In this document: positions 25,259 to 39,131 of the stretch, piece by piece
Numbering within the stretch: position 1 is the stretch's first letter
Layout: every line of letters begins with the position of its first letter
NCBI RefSeq assembly: GCF_048564905.1
Contig: NW_027328740.1
Coordinates: forward strand, 3,913,292 to 3,977,291
Direction of reading: 5' to 3'
DNA: 64,000 nucleotides
Source of the DNA: Vicugna pacos
Lineage: Eukaryota; Chordata; Mammalia; Artiodactyla; Camelidae
The notes under the pieces: model-generated
What the model was told of the DNA's origin: nothing
Database searches by the model: none
The model's input: the letters and a program-made list of their open reading frames with translations, nothing else
Made by a program: the position numbers and the translations under genes

Positions 25259-26265
25259 GCGTTTATATTCTTAATTCGATATTCAGTATTCTGTATTCTA
25301 TATTCTAAATTCTGTGTTCTGCATTCCATGTTCTAATTTCTATATTCAGTATTCTGTATTCTATATTCTAAATTCTGTGTTCTGCATTCCATGTTCTAAA
25401 TTCTGGATTCTATATTCTCTATTCTATATTCTATATTGTGTGATGTACATTCTATATTCTAAATTCCATATTCAGTTTACTGTATTCTATATTCTAGATT
25501 CTGTGTTCTGCATTCCATGTTCTAAATTCTACATTCAGTATTCTGTATTCTATATTCTAAATTCTGTGTTCTGCATTCCATTTTCTATATTCTGGGTTCT
25601 ATATACTGTTTTCCATATTCTAAATTCTGTGTTCCATATTCTATATTCTGTATTCAATATTCTGCATTCCGTATTCTACATTCCATATTCTGTGTTCTAC
25701 ATTCTATATTCTAAATTTTATATTCAGTATTCTGTATTCTACATTTAAAATTGTGTGCTCTGCATTCCATTTTCTAAATTCTGGGTTCTGTATTCTGTTT
25801 TCTTATTTCTATATTCTGTGTTCAACATTCTATATTCTGTATTCTATATTCTTCATTCCGTAATCTATATTCTATATTCTGTGTTCTACATTCTATATTC
25901 TTAATTCTATATTCTGTATTCTTTACACTGTATTCTTAATTCTGTGTTCTTCATTCTATATTCTAAATTCTGTATTCATTATTCTGTATTCTATATTCTA
26001 AATTCTGTGTTCTGAATTCCATGTTCTATATTCTGTCTTCTATATTCTCTATTCTCTATTCTATATTCTGTGTTCTACATTCTATATTCTAAAATTTATA
26101 TTATGTATTCTCTATTCTATATTCTAAATTCTGTGTTCTGAATTCAATTTTCTAAACTCTGGGTTCTGTATTCTGTTTTCCATAATGTATATTCTGTATT
26201 CTACATTCCATATTCTGTATTTTATATACTGCATTCCGTATTCTATATTCCATATTCTGTGTTCT
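25259..26265 (+). repeat. U32, 1007 bp, extra subrepeat and crossover joint
   Basis: 16 subrepeats (16 x 63 - 1): one extra s3-like copy precedes s1. Its front matches U39 (ATTCTGG-to-ATTCTGGA change, GTGATGTAC) and from about 25.53-25.61 kb it switches to U25-type sequence (ATATACTG in s5), marking the 5333-bp duplication joint. Confidence 0.85.
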
Positions 26266-27020
26266 GCGTATATATTCTAAATTCGATATTCAGTATTCTG
26301 TATTCTATATTCTAAATTCTGTGTTCTGCATAACATTTTCTATATTCTGGGTTCTATATTCTGTTTTCCATATTCTAAATTCTGTGTTCCATATTCTATA
26401 TTCTGTATTCAATATTCTGCATTCCGTATTCTACATTCCATATTCTGTGTTCTACATTCTATATTCTAAATTTTATATTCAGTATTCTGTATCCTATATT
26501 TTAAATTGTGTGCTCTGCATTCCATTTTCTAAATTCTGGGTTCTGTATTCTGTTTTCTTATTTCTATATTCTGTGTTCTACATTCTATATTCTGTATTCT
26601 ATATTCTTCATTCCGTATTCTATATTCTATATTCTGTGTTCTAAATTCTATATTCGAAATTCTATATTTTGTATTCTTTACACTGTATTCTAAATTCTGT
26701 GTTCTTCATTCTATATTCTAAATTCTATATTCATTATTCTGTATTCTATATACTAAATTATGTGTTCTGAATTCCATGTTCTATATTCTGTCTTTTATAT
26801 TCTCTATTCTATATTCTATATTCTGTGTTCTACATTCTATATTCTAAAATTTATATTATGTATTCTGTATTCTGTATTCTAAATTCTGTGTTCTGAATTC
26901 CATTTTCTAAATTCTGGGTTCTGTATTCTGTTTTCCATAATGTATATTCTGTATTCTACATTCTATATTCTGTATTCTATATTCTGCATTCCGTATTCTA
27001 TATTCTATATTCTGTGTTCT
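26266..27020 (+). repeat. U33, 755 bp, copy of U26
   Basis: Shares anchor GCGTAT and GCATAACATT with U26 at offset 5333. Confidence 0.88.
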
Positions 27021-27957
27021 GCGTTTATATTCTAAATTCGATATTCAGTATTCTGTATTCTATATTCTAAATTCTGTGTTCTGCATTCCATGTTCTAAAT
27101 TCTGGGTTCTATATTCTCTATTCTATATTCTATATTGTGTGTTGTACATTCTATATTCTAAATTCTATATTCAGTTTACTGTATTCTATATTCTAGATTC
27201 TGTGTTCTGCATTCCATGTTCTAAATTCTACATTCTGTATTCTGTATTCTATATTGTACATTCTGTGTTCTGCATTCCATTTTCTATATTCTGGGTTCTA
27301 TATATTGTCTTCCATATTCTAAATCCTGTGTTTCATATTCTATATTCTGTATTCAATATTCTGCATTCCGTATTCTACATTCCATATTCTGTGTTCTACA
27401 TTCTATATTCTAAATTTTATATTCAGTATTCTGAATTCTATATTTTAAATTGTGTGCTCTGCATTCCATTTTCTAAATTCTGGGTTCTGTATCCTGTTTT
27501 CTTATTTCTATATTCTGTGTTCAACATTCTATATTCTGTATTCTATATTCTTCATTCCGTATTCTATATTCTATATTCTGTGTTCTACATTCTATATTCT
27601 TAATTCTATATTCTGTATTCTTTACACTGTATTCTAAATTCTGTGTTCTTCATTCTATATTCCAAATTCTATATTCATTACTCTGTATTCTATATTCTAA
27701 ATTCTGGGTTCTGAATTCCATGTTCTATATTCTGTCTTCTATATTCTCTATTCTATATTCTGTGTTCTACATTCAATATTCTAAAATTTATATTATGTAT
27801 TCTCTATTCTATATTCTAAATTCTGTGTTCTGAATTCCATTTTCTAAATTCTGGGTTCTGTATTCTGTTTTCCATAATGTATATTCTGTATTCTACATTC
27901 CATATTCTGTATTCTATATACTGAATTCCGTATTCTATATTCCATATTCTGTGTTCT
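27021..27957 (+). repeat. U34, 937 bp, copy of U27
   Basis: Same s12 heptamer loss; offset 5333. Differs from U27 at its first monomers (ATTCGAT here against ATACGAT). Confidence 0.88.
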
Positions 27958-28712
27958 GCGTTTATATTCTAAACTCGATATTCAGTATTCTGTATTGTAT
28001 ATTCTAAATCCTGTGTTCTGCATTCCATTTTCTATATTCTGGGTTCTATATTCTGTTTTCCATATTCTAAATTCTGTGTTCCATATTCTATATTCTGTAT
28101 TCAATATTCTGCATTCCGTATTCTACATTCCATATTCTGTGTTGTACAATCTATATTCTAAATTTTATATTCAGTATTCTGTATTCTATATTTTAAATTG
28201 TGTGCTCTGCATTCCATTTTCTAAATTCTGGGTTCTGTATTCTGTTTTCTTATTTCTATATTCTGTGTTCTACATTCTATATTTTGTATTCTATATTCTT
28301 CATTCCGTATTCTATATTCTATATTCTGTGTTCTAAATTCTATATTCTAAATTCTATATTCTGTATTCTTTACACTGTATTCTAAATTCTGTGTTCTTCA
28401 TTCTATACTCTAAATTCTATATTCATTATTCTGTATTCTATATTCTAAATTCTGTGTTCTGAATTCCATGTTCTATAATGTGTCTTCTATATTCTCTATT
28501 CTATATTCTATATTCTGTGTTCTACATTCTGTATTCTAAAATTAATATTATGTATTCTCTATTCTATATTCTAAATTCTGTGTTCTGATTTCCATTTTCT
28601 AAATTCTGGGTTCTGTATTCTGTTTTCCATAATGTATATTCTGTATTCTACATTCTATATTCTGTATTCTATATTCTGCATTCCGTATTCTATATTCTAT
28701 ATTCTGTGTCCT
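27958..28712 (+). repeat. U35, 755 bp, copy of U28
   Basis: s4-s15 with the same GTTGTAC in s6; a few single-base differences from U28 (AAACTCG, AAATCCTG). Confidence 0.87.
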
Positions 28713-29019
28713 GCGTTTGTATTCTAAATTCGATATTCAGTATTCTGTATTCTATATTCTAAATTCTGTGTTCTGCATTCCATGTTCTACATTCTGTCTT
28801 CTATATTCTCTATTCTATATTCTATATTCTGTGTTCTACATTCTATATTCTAAAATTTATATTATGTATTCTGTATTCTATATTCTGTGTTCTTAATTCC
28901 ATTTTCTAAATTCTGGGTTAGGTATTCTGTTTACCATAATGTATATTCTGTATTCTACATTCTATATTCTGTATTCTATATTCTTCATTCCGTATTTTAT
29001 ATTCTATATTCTGTGTTCT
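28713..29019 (+). repeat. U36, 307 bp, copy of U29
   Basis: Same missing ATTCTAA in s13 and same GGGTTAGG; offset 5333. Confidence 0.88.
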
Positions 29020-30277
29020 GCGTTTATATTCTAAATTCGATATTCAGTATTCTGTATTCTATATTCTAAATTCTGTGTTCTGCATTCCATATTCTAAATT
29101 CTGGGTTCTATATTCTCTATTCTATATTCTATATTGTGTGTTGTACATTCTATATTCTAAATTCTATATTCAGTTCACTGTATTCTATATTCTAAATTCT
29201 GTGTTCTGCATTCCATGTTCTAAATTCTATATTCAGTATTCTGTATTCTATACTCTAAATTCTGTGTTCTGCATTCCATGTTCTATATTCTGTCTTCTAT
29301 ATTCTGTATTCTACATTCCATATTCCGTGTTCTACATTCTATATTCTTAATTTTATATTCAGTATTCTGTATTCTATATTTTAAATTCTGTGCTCTGCAT
29401 TCAATTTTCTAAATTCTGGGTTCTGTATTCTGTTTTCTTATTTCTATATTCTGTGTTCAATATTCTATATTCTCTATTCTATATTCTACATTCCGTATTC
29501 TATATACTATATTCTGTATATACATTCTATATTCTAAATTCTATATTCAGTATTCTGTATTCTATATTCTAAATTCTGTGTTCTGCATTCCATGTTCTAT
29601 ATTTTGGGTTCCATATACTCTATGAAACATTCCATATTCAGTGTTCTAAATTCTATATTCTGTATCCTATATTATGCATTCCGTACTGTATATTCTATAT
29701 TCTGTGTTCTACATTTTATGTTCTAAAATTTATATTATGTATTCTGTATTCTATATTCTAAATTCTGTGTTCTGAATTCCATTTTCTAAATTCTGGGTTC
29801 TGTATTCTGTTTTCCATAATGTATATTCTGTATTCTACATTCTATATTCTGTATTCTATATTCTTCATTCCGTATTCTATATTCTATATTCTGTGTTCTA
29901 AATTCTATATTCTAAATTCTATATTCTGTATTCTTTACACTGTATTCTAAATTCTGTGTTCTTCATTCTATATTCTAAATTCTATATTCATAATTCTGTA
30001 TTCTATATTCTGAATTCTGTGTTCTGAATTCCATGTTCTATAATGTGTCTTCTATATTCTCTATTCTATATTCTATATTCTTTGTTCTACATTCTGTATT
30101 CTAAAATTAATATTATGTATTCTCTATTCTATATTCTAAATTCTGTGTTCTGAATTCCATTTTCTAAATTCTGGGTTCTGTATTCTGTTTTCCATAATGT
30201 ATATTCTGTATTCTACATTCTATATTCTGTATTCTATATTCTGCATTCCGTATTCTATATTCTATATTCTGTGTTCT
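29020..30277 (+). repeat. U37, 1258 bp, copy of U30
   Basis: Same 20-subrepeat order. s13 after the type-B triad has GTTCTGA where U30 has GTTCTTA, restoring a GAATTC site. Confidence 0.88.
29545..29733 (+). repeat. Type-B triad 6 (ATGAAAC form)
   Basis: ATGAAAC at 29622; 5333 bp after triad 5. Confidence 0.87.
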
Positions 30278-30591
30278 GCGTTTATATTCTAAATTCGATA
30301 TTCAGTATTCTGTATTCTATATTCTAAATTCTGTGTTCTGCATTCCATGTTCTAAATTCTGTCTTCTATATTCTCTATTCTACATTCTATATTCTGTGTT
30401 CTACATTCTATATTCTAAAATTTATATTATGTATTCTGTATTCTGTATTCTAAATTCTGTGTTCTGAATTCCATTTTCTAAATTCTGGGTTCTGTATTCT
30501 GTTTTCCATAATGTATATTCTGTATTCTACATTCTATATTCTGTATTCTATATTCTGCATTCCGTATTCTATATTCTATATTCTGTGTTCT
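30278..30591 (+). repeat. U38, 314 bp
   Basis: Copy of U31 at offset 5333. Confidence 0.87.
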
Positions 30592-31597
30592 GCGTTTATA
30601 TTCTTAATTCGATATTCAGTATTCTGTATTCTATATTCTAAATTCTGTGTTCTGCATTCCATGTTCTAATTTCTATATTCAGTATTCTGTATTCTATATT
30701 CTAAATTCTGTGTTCTGCATTCCATGTTCTAAATTCTGGATTCTATATTCTCTATTCTATATTCTATATTGTGTGATGTACATTCTATATTCTAAATTCC
30801 ATATTCAGTTTACTGTATTCTATATTCTAGATTCTGTGTTCTGCATTCCATGTTCTAATTTCTACATTCAGTATTCTGTATTCTATATTCTAAATTCTGT
30901 GTTCTGCATTCCATTTTCTATATTCTGGGTTCTATATATTGTTTTCCATATTCTAAATTCTGTGTTTCATATTCTATATTCTGTATTCAATATTCTGCAT
31001 TCCGTATTCTACATTCCATATTCTGTGTTCTACATTCTATATTCTAAATTTTATATTCAGTATTCTGTATTCTATATTTTAAATGTGTGCTCTGCATTCC
31101 ATTTTCTAAATTCTGGGTTCTGTAGTCTGTTTTCTTATTTCTATATTCTGTGTTCAACATTCTATATTCTGTATTCTATATTCTACATTTCGTATTCTAT
31201 ATTCTATATTCTGTGTTCTACATTCTATATTCTTAATTCTATATTCTGTATTCTTTACACTGTATTCTAAATTCTGTGTTCTTCATTCTATATTCTAAAT
31301 TCTATATTCATTACTCTGTATTCTATATTCTAAATTCTGTGTTCTGAATTCCATGTTCTATATTGTGTCTTCAATATTCTCTATTCTATATTCTATATAC
31401 TGTGTTCTACATTCTATATTCTAAAATTTATATTATGTATTCTGTATTCTATATTCTAAATTCTGTGTTCTGAATTCCATTTTCTAAATTCTGGGTTCTT
31501 TATTCTGTTTTCCATAATGTATATTCTGTATTCTACATTCTATATTCTGCATTCTATATTCTGCATTCCGTATTCTATATTCTATATTCTGTGTTCT
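30592..31597 (+). repeat. U39, 1006 bp
   Basis: As U32 with the extra s3-like subrepeat, but all U24-like after it, and one base lost in s7 (AAATGTGTG near 31082). Confidence 0.87.
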
Positions 31598-32919
31598 GCG
31601 TTTATATTCTAAATTCGATATTCAGTATTCTGTGTTCTATATTCTTAATTCTGTGTTCTGCATTCCATGTTCTAAATTCTGGGTTCTATATTCTCTATTC
31701 TCTATTCTATATTCTGTGTTCTACTTTCTATATTCTAAATACTATATTCAGTTTACTGTATTCTATATTCTAGATTCTGTGTTCTGCATTCCATGTTCTA
31801 ATTTCTATATTCAGTATTCTGTATTCTATATTCTAAATTCTGTGTTCTGCATTCCATTTTCTATATTCTGGGTTCTATATACTGTTTTCCATATTCTAAA
31901 TTCTGTGTTCCATATTCTATATTCTGTATTCAATATTCTGCATTCCGTATTCTACATTCCATATTCTGTGTTCTACATTCTATATTCTAAATTTTATATT
32001 CAGTATTCTGTATTCTATATTTAAAATTGTGTGCTCTGCATTCCATTTTCTAAATTCTGGGTTCTGTATTCTGTTTTCTTATTTCTATATTCTGTGTTCA
32101 ACATTCTATATTCTGTATTCTATATTCTTCATTCCGTAATCTATATTCTATATTCTGTGTTCTACATTCTATATTCTTAATTCTATATTCTGTATTCTTT
32201 ACACTGTATTCTTAATTCTGTGTTCTTCATTCTATATTCTAAATTCTGTATTCATTATTCTGTATTCTATATTCTAAATTCTGTGTTCTGCATTCCATGT
32301 TCTAAATTCTGTCTTCTATATTCTCTATTCTACATTCTATATTCTGTGTTCTACATTCTATATTCTAAAATTTATATTATGTATTCTGTATTCTGTATTC
32401 TAAATTCTGTGTTCTGAATTCCATTTTCTAAATTCTGGGTTCTGTATTCTGTTTTCTTATTTCTATATTCTGTGTTCTACATTCTATATTCTGTATTCTA
32501 TATTCTTCATTCCGTATTCTATATTCTATATTCTGTGTTCTAAATTCTATATTCGAAATTCTATATTTTGTATTCTTTACACTGTATTCTAAATTCTGTG
32601 TTCTTCATTCTATATTCTAAATTCTATATTCATTATTCTGTATTCTATATACTAAATTATGTGTTCTGAATTCCATGTTCTATATTCTGTCTTTTATATT
32701 CTCTATTCTATATTCTATATTCTGTGTTCTACATTCTATATTCTAAAATTTATATTATGTATTCTGTATTCTGTATTCTAAATTCTGTGTTCTGAATTCC
32801 ATTTTCTAAATTCTGGGTTCTGTATTCTGTTTTCCATAATGTATATTCTGTATTCTACATTCTATATTCTGTATTCTATATTCTGCATTCCGTATTCTAT
32901 ATTCTATATTCTGTGTTCT
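31598..32919 (+). repeat. U40, 1322 bp, double fusion
   Basis: 21 subrepeats: s1-s10, an s11/s1 fusion, s12, s13, then s8-s15. The s13-to-s8 joint (about 32440-32460) uses the GGTTCTGTATTCTG stretch common to s13/s14 and s7/s8. It is U25-like at the left and U26/U33-like at the right. Confidence 0.86.
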
Positions 32920-33856
32920 GCGTTTATATTCTAAATTCGATATTCAGTATTCTGTATTCTATATTCTAAATTCTGTGTTCTGCATTCCATGTTCTAAATT
33001 CTGGGTTCTATATTCTCTATTCTATATTCTATATTGTGTGTTGTACATTCTATATTCTAAATTCTATATTCAGTTTACTGTATTCTATATTCTAGATTCT
33101 GTGTTCTGCATTCCATGTTCTAAATCCTACATTCTGTATTCTGTATTCTATATTGTACATTCTGTGTTCTGCATTCCATTTTCTATATTCTGGGTTCTAT
33201 ATATTGTTTTCCATATTCTAAATCCTGTGTTTCATATTCTATATTCTGTATTCAATATTCTGCATTCCGTATTCTACATTCCATATTCTGTGTTCTACAT
33301 TCTATATTCTAAATTTTATATTCAGTATTCTGAATTCTATATTTTAAATTGTGTGCTCTGCATTCCATTTTCTAAATTCTGGGTTCTGTATCCTGTTTTC
33401 TTATTTCTATATTCTGTGTTCAACATTCTATATTCTGTATTCTATATTCTTCATTCCGTATTCTATATTCTATATTCTGTGTTCTACATTCTATATTCTT
33501 AATTCTATATTCTGTATTCTTTACACTGTATTCTAAATTCTGTGTTCTTCATTCTATATTCCAAATTCTATATTCATTACTCTGTATTCTATATTCTAAA
33601 TTCTGGGTTCTGAATTCCATGTTCTATATTCTGTCTTCTATATTCTCTATTCTATATTCTGTGTTCTACATTCAATATTCTAAAATTTATATTATGTATT
33701 CTCTATTCTATATTCTAAATTCTGTGTTCTGAATTCCATTTTCTAAATTCTGGGTTCTGTATTCTGTTTTCCATAATGTATATTCTGTATTCTACATTCC
33801 ATATTCTGTATTCTATATACTGAATTCCGTATTCTATATTCCATATTCTGTGTTCT
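32920..33856 (+). repeat. U41, 937 bp
   Basis: Copy of U34 at offset 5899. Confidence 0.87.
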
Positions 33857-34611
33857 GCGTTTATATTCTAAATTCGATATTCAGTATTCTGTATTCTATA
33901 TTCTAAATTCTGTGTTCTGCATTCCATTTTCTATATTCTGGGTTCTATATTCTGTTTTCCATATTCTAAATTCTGTGTTCCATATTCTATATTCTGTATT
34001 CAATATTCTGCATTCCGTATTCTACATTCCATATTCTGTGTTGTACATTCTATATTCTAAATTTTATATTCAGTATTCTGTATTCTATATTTTAAATTGT
34101 GTGCTCTGCATTTCATTTTCTAAATTCTGGGTTCTGTATTCTGTTTTCTTATTTCTATATTCTGTGTTCTACATTCTATATTTTGTATTCTATATTCTTC
34201 ATTCCGTATTCTATATTCTATATTCTGTGTTCTAAATTCTATATTCTAAATTCTATATTCTGTATTCTTTACACTGTATTCTAAATTCTGTGTTCTTCAT
34301 TCTATACTCTAAATTCTATATTCATTATTCTGTATTCTATATTCTAAATTCTGTGTTCTGAATTCCATGTTCTATAATGTGTCTTCTATATTCTCTATTC
34401 TATATTCTATATTCTGTGTTCTACATTCTGTATTCTAAAATTAATATTATGTATTCTCTATTCTATATTCTAAATTCTGTGTTCTGATTTCCATTTTCTA
34501 AATTCTGGGTTCTGTATTCTGTTTTCCATAATGTATATTCTGTATTCTACATTCTATATTCTGTATTCTATATTCTGCATTCCGTATTCTGTATTCTATA
34601 TTCTGTGTTCT
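33857..34611 (+). repeat. U42, 755 bp
   Basis: Copy of U35 at offset 5899; s4-s15 with GTTGTAC in s6. Confidence 0.87.
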
Positions 34612-34918
34612 GCGTTTGTATTCTAAATTCGATATTCAGTATTCTGTATTCTATATTCTAAATTCTGTGTTCTGCATTCCATGTTCTACATTCTGTCTTC
34701 TATATTCTCTATTCTATATTCTATATTCTGTGTTCTACATTCTATATTCTAAAATTTATATTATGTATTCTGTATTCTATATTCTGTGTTCTGAATTCCA
34801 TTTTCTAAATTCTGGGTTAGGTATTCTGTTTACCATAATGTATATTCTGTATTCTACATTCTATATTCTGTATTCTATATTCTTCATTCCGTATTTTATA
34901 TTCTATATTCTGTGTTCT
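34612..34918 (+). repeat. U43, 307 bp
   Basis: Copy of U36, with GGGTTAGG and the s13 heptamer loss. Confidence 0.87.
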
Positions 34919-36176
34919 GCGTTTATATTCTAAATTCGATATTCAGTATTCTGTATTCTATATTCTAAATTCTGTGTTCTGCATTCCATATTCTAAATTC
35001 TGGGTTCTATATTCTCTATTCTATATTCTATATTGTGTGTTGTACATTCTATATTCTAAATTCTATATTCAGTTCACTGTATTCTATATTCTAAATTCTG
35101 TGTTCTGCATTCCATGTTCTAAATTCTATATTCAGTATTCTGTATTCTATACTCTAAATTCTGTGTTCTGCATTCCATGTTCTATATTCTGTCTTCTATA
35201 TTCTGTATTCTACATTCCATATTCCGTGTTCTACATTCTATATTCTTAATTTTATATTCAGTATTCTGTATTCTATATTTTAAATTCTGTGCTCTGCATT
35301 CAATTTTCTAAATTCTGGGTTCTGTATTCTGTTTTCTTATTTCTATATTCTGTGTTCAATATTCTATATTCTCTATTCTATATTCTACATTCCGTATTCT
35401 ATATACTATATTCTGTATATACATTCTATATTCTAAATTCTATATTCAGTATTCTGTATTCTATATTCTAAATTCTGTGTTCTGCATTCCATGTTCTATA
35501 TTTTGGGTTCCATATACTCTATGAAACATTCCATATTCAGTGTTCTAAATTCTATATTCTGTATCCTATATTATGCATTCCGTACTGTATATTCTATATT
35601 CTGTGTTCTACATTTTATGTTCTAAAATTTATATTATGTATTCTGTATTCTATATTCTAAATTCTGTGTTCTTAATTCCATTTTCTAAATTCTGGGTTCT
35701 GTATTCTGTTTTCCATAATGTATATTCTGTATTCTACATTCTATATTCTGTATTCTATATTCTTCATTCCGTATTCTATATTCTATATTCTGTGTTCTAA
35801 ATTCTATATTCTAAATTCTATATTCTGTATTCTTTACACTGTATTCTAAATTCTGTGTTCTTCATTCTATATTCTAAATTCTATATTCATAATTCTGTAT
35901 TCTATATTCTAAATTCTGTGTTCTGAATTCCATGTTCTATAATGTGTCTTCTATATTCTCTATTCTATATTCTATATTCTTTGTTCTACATTCTGTATTC
36001 TAAAATTAATATTATGTATTCTCTATTCTATATTCTAAATTCTGTGTTCTGAATTCCATTTTCTAAATTCTGGGTTCTGTATTCTGTTTTCCATAATGTA
36101 TATTCTGTATTCTACATTCTATATTCTGTATTCTATATTCTGCATTCCGTATTCTATATTCTATATTCTGTGTTCT
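34919..36176 (+). repeat. U44, 1258 bp, type-B/A fusion
   Basis: Copy of U30/U37. Left boundary region of the 2641-bp duplication lies in its s8 (about 35320-35360). Confidence 0.87.
35444..35632 (+). repeat. Type-B triad 7 (ATGAAAC form)
   Basis: ATGAAAC at 35521; 5899 bp after triad 6. Confidence 0.87.
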
Positions 36177-36490
36177 GCGTTTATATTCTAAATTCGATAT
36201 TCAGTATTCTGTATTCTATATTCTAAATTCTGTGTTCTGCATTCCATGTTCTAAATTCTGTCTTCTATATTCTCTATTCTACATTCTATATTCTGTGTTC
36301 TACATTCTATATTCTAAAATTTATATTATGTATTCTGTATTCTGTATTCTAAATTCTGTGTTCTGAATTCCATTTTCTAAATTCTGGGTTCTGTATTCTG
36401 TTTTCCATAATGTATATTCTGTATTCTACATTCTATATTCTGTATTCTATATTCTGCATTCCGTATTCTATATTCTATATTCTGTGTTCT
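36177..36490 (+). repeat. U45, 314 bp
   Basis: Copy of U38; first copy within the 2641-bp tandem pair. Confidence 0.87.
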
Positions 36491-37496
36491 GCGTTTATAT
36501 TCTTAATTCGATATTCAGTATTCTGTATTCTATATTCTAAATTCTGTGTTCTGCATTCCATGTTCTAATTTCTATATTCAGTATTCTGTATTCTATATTC
36601 TAAATTCTGTGTTCTGCATTCCATGTTCTAAATTCTGGATTCTATATTCTCTATTCTATATTCTATATTGTGTGATGTACATTCTATATTCTAAATTCCA
36701 TATTCAGTTTACTGTATTCTATATTCTAGATTCTGTGTTCTGCATTCCATGTTCTAAATTCTACATTCAGTATTCTGTATTCTATATTCTAAATTCTGTG
36801 TTCTGCATTCCATTTTCTATATTCTGGGTTCTATATATTGTTTTCCATATTCTAAATTCTGTGTTTCATATTCTATATTCTGTATTCAATATTCTGCATT
36901 CCGTATTCTACATTCCATATTCTGTGTTCTACATTCTATATTCTAAATTTTATATTCAGTATTCTGTATTCTATATTTTAAATGTGTGCTCTGCATTCCA
37001 TTTTCTAAATTCTGGGTTCTGTAGTCTGTTTTCTTATTTCTATATTCTGTGTTCAACATTCTATATTCTGTATTCTATATTCTTCATTCCGTATTCTATA
37101 TTCTATATTCTGTGTTCTACATTCTATATTCTTAATTCTATATTCTGTATTCTTTACACTGTATTCTAAATTCTGTGTTCTTCATTCTATATTCTAAATT
37201 CTATATTCATTACTCTGTATTCTATATTTTAAATTCTGTGTTCTGAATTCCATGTTCTATATTGTGTCTTCAATATTCTCTATTCTATATTCTATATACT
37301 GTGTTCTACATTCTATATTCTAAAATTTATATTATGTATTCTGTATTCTATATTCTAAATTCTGTGTTCTGAATTCCATTTTCTAAATTCTGGGTTCTTT
37401 ATTCTGTTTTCCATAATGTATATTCTGTATTCTACATTCTATATTCTGCATTCTATATTCTGCATTCCGTATTCTATATTCTATATTCTGTGTTCT
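36491..37496 (+). repeat. U46, 1006 bp
   Basis: Copy of U39; has TATATTTTAAATTCTG in s11 (near 37226), a variant repeated in U49. Confidence 0.87.
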
Positions 37497-38817
37497 GCGT
37501 TTATATTCTAAATTCGATATTCAGTATTCTGTGTTCTATATTCTTAATTCTGTGTTCTGCATTCCATGTTCTAAATTCTGGGTTCTATATTCTCTATTCT
37601 CTATTCTATATTCTGTGTTGTACTTTCTATATTCTAAATACTATATTCAGTTTACTGTATTCTATATTCTAGATTCTGTGTTCTGCATTCCATGTTCTAA
37701 TTTCTATATTCAGTATTCTGTATTCTATAATCTAAATTCTGTGTTCTGCATTCCATTTTCTATATTCTGGGTTCTATATACTGTTTTCCATATTCTAAAT
37801 TCTGTGTTCCATATTCTATATTCTGTATTCAATATTCTGCATTCCGTATTCTACATTCCATATTCTGTGTTCTACATTCTATATTCTAAATTTTATATTC
37901 AGTATTCTGTATTCTATATTTAAAATTGTGTGCTCTGCATTCCATTTTCTAAATTCTGGTTTCTGTATTCTGTTTTCTTATTTCTATATTCTGTGTTCAA
38001 TATTCTATATTCTCTATTCTATATTCTACATTCCGTATTCTATATACTATATTCTGTATATACATTCTATATTCTAAATTCTATATTCAGTATTCTGTAT
38101 TCTATATTCTAAATTCTGTGTTCTGCATTCCATGTTCTATATTTTGGGTTCCATATACTCTATGAAACATTCCATATTCAGTGTTCTAAATTCTATATTC
38201 TGTATCCTATATTATGCATTCCGTACTGTATATTCTATATTCTGTGTTCTACATTTTATGTTCTAAAATTTATATTATGTATTCTGTATTCTATATTCTA
38301 AATTCTGTGTTCTTAATTCCATTTTCTAAATTCTGGGTTCTGTATTCTGTTTTCCATAATGTATATTCTGTATTCTACATTCTATATTCTGTATTCTATA
38401 TTCTTCATTCCGTATTCTATATTCTATATTCTGTGTTCTAAATTCTATATTCTAAATTCTATATTCTGTATTCTTTACACTGTATTCTAAATTCTGTGTT
38501 CTTCATTCTATATTCTAAATTCTATATTCATAATTCTGTATTCTATATTCTAAATTCTGTGTTCTGAATTCCATGTTCTATAATGTGTCTTCTATATTCT
38601 CTATTCTATATTCTATATTCTTTGTTCTACATTCTGTATTCTAAAATTAATATTATGTATTCTCTATTCTATATTCTAAATTCTGTGTTCTGAATTCCAT
38701 TTTCTAAATTCTGGGTTCTGTATTCTGTTTTCCATAATGTATATTCTGTATTCTACATTCTATATTCTGTATTCTATATTCTGCATTCCGTATTCTATAT
38801 TCTATATTCTGTGTTCT
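37497..38817 (+). repeat. U47, 1321 bp, crossover unit
   Basis: 21 subrepeats with two hexamers: s1-s9 of a type-A unit run into the type-B triad, s13, s14, s9-like, s10-s15. The switch is in s8 between about 37961 and 38000, where type-A (U50-like) left flank meets type-B (U44-like) right flank. Confidence 0.87.
38085..38273 (+). repeat. Type-B triad 8 (ATGAAAC form)
   Basis: ATGAAAC at 38162; 2641 bp after triad 7. Confidence 0.87.
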
Positions 38818-39131
38818 GCGTTTATATTCTAAATTCGATATTCAGTATTCTGTATTCTATATTCTAAATTCTGTGTTCTGCATTCCATGTTCTAAATTCT
38901 GTCTTCTATATTCTCTATTCTACATTCTATATTCTGTGTTCTACATTCTATATTCTAAAATTTATATTATGTATTCTGTATTCTGTATTCTAAATTCTGT
39001 GTTCTGAATTCCATTTTCTAAATTCTGGGTTCTGTATTCTGTTTTCCATAATGTATATTCTGTATTCTACATTCTATATTCTGTATTCTATATTCTGCAT
39101 TCCGTATTCTATATTCTATATTCTGTGTTCT
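38818..39131 (+). repeat. U48, 314 bp
   Basis: Second copy of U45 at offset 2641. Confidence 0.87.

Larger units (their letters stand above)
23687..29019 (+). repeat. Supra-repeat copy S2 (5333 bp)
   Basis: Units 1258, 314, 1007, 755, 937, 755, 307. Relative to S1 one 944-bp step is missing at the U32 joint. Confidence 0.85.
29020..34918 (+). repeat. Supra-repeat copy S3 (5899 bp)
   Basis: Units 1258, 314, 1006, 1322, 937, 755, 307. 5899 equals 5333 + 944 - 378: a restored unit less six subrepeats lost in U40. Confidence 0.85.
34919..37496 (+). repeat. Supra-repeat copy S4, truncated (2578 bp)
   Basis: Units 1258, 314, 1006, interrupted by the 2641-bp duplication joint inside U47. Confidence 0.8.

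Noticed and set aside
36546-37169. 207-codon frame repeated almost unchanged near 30.6, 36.5, 39.2 and 45.9 kb, as a conserved multicopy gene
   Set aside because: Conservation is explained by the supra-repeat duplications, which keep the surrounding non-coding repeat equally well.
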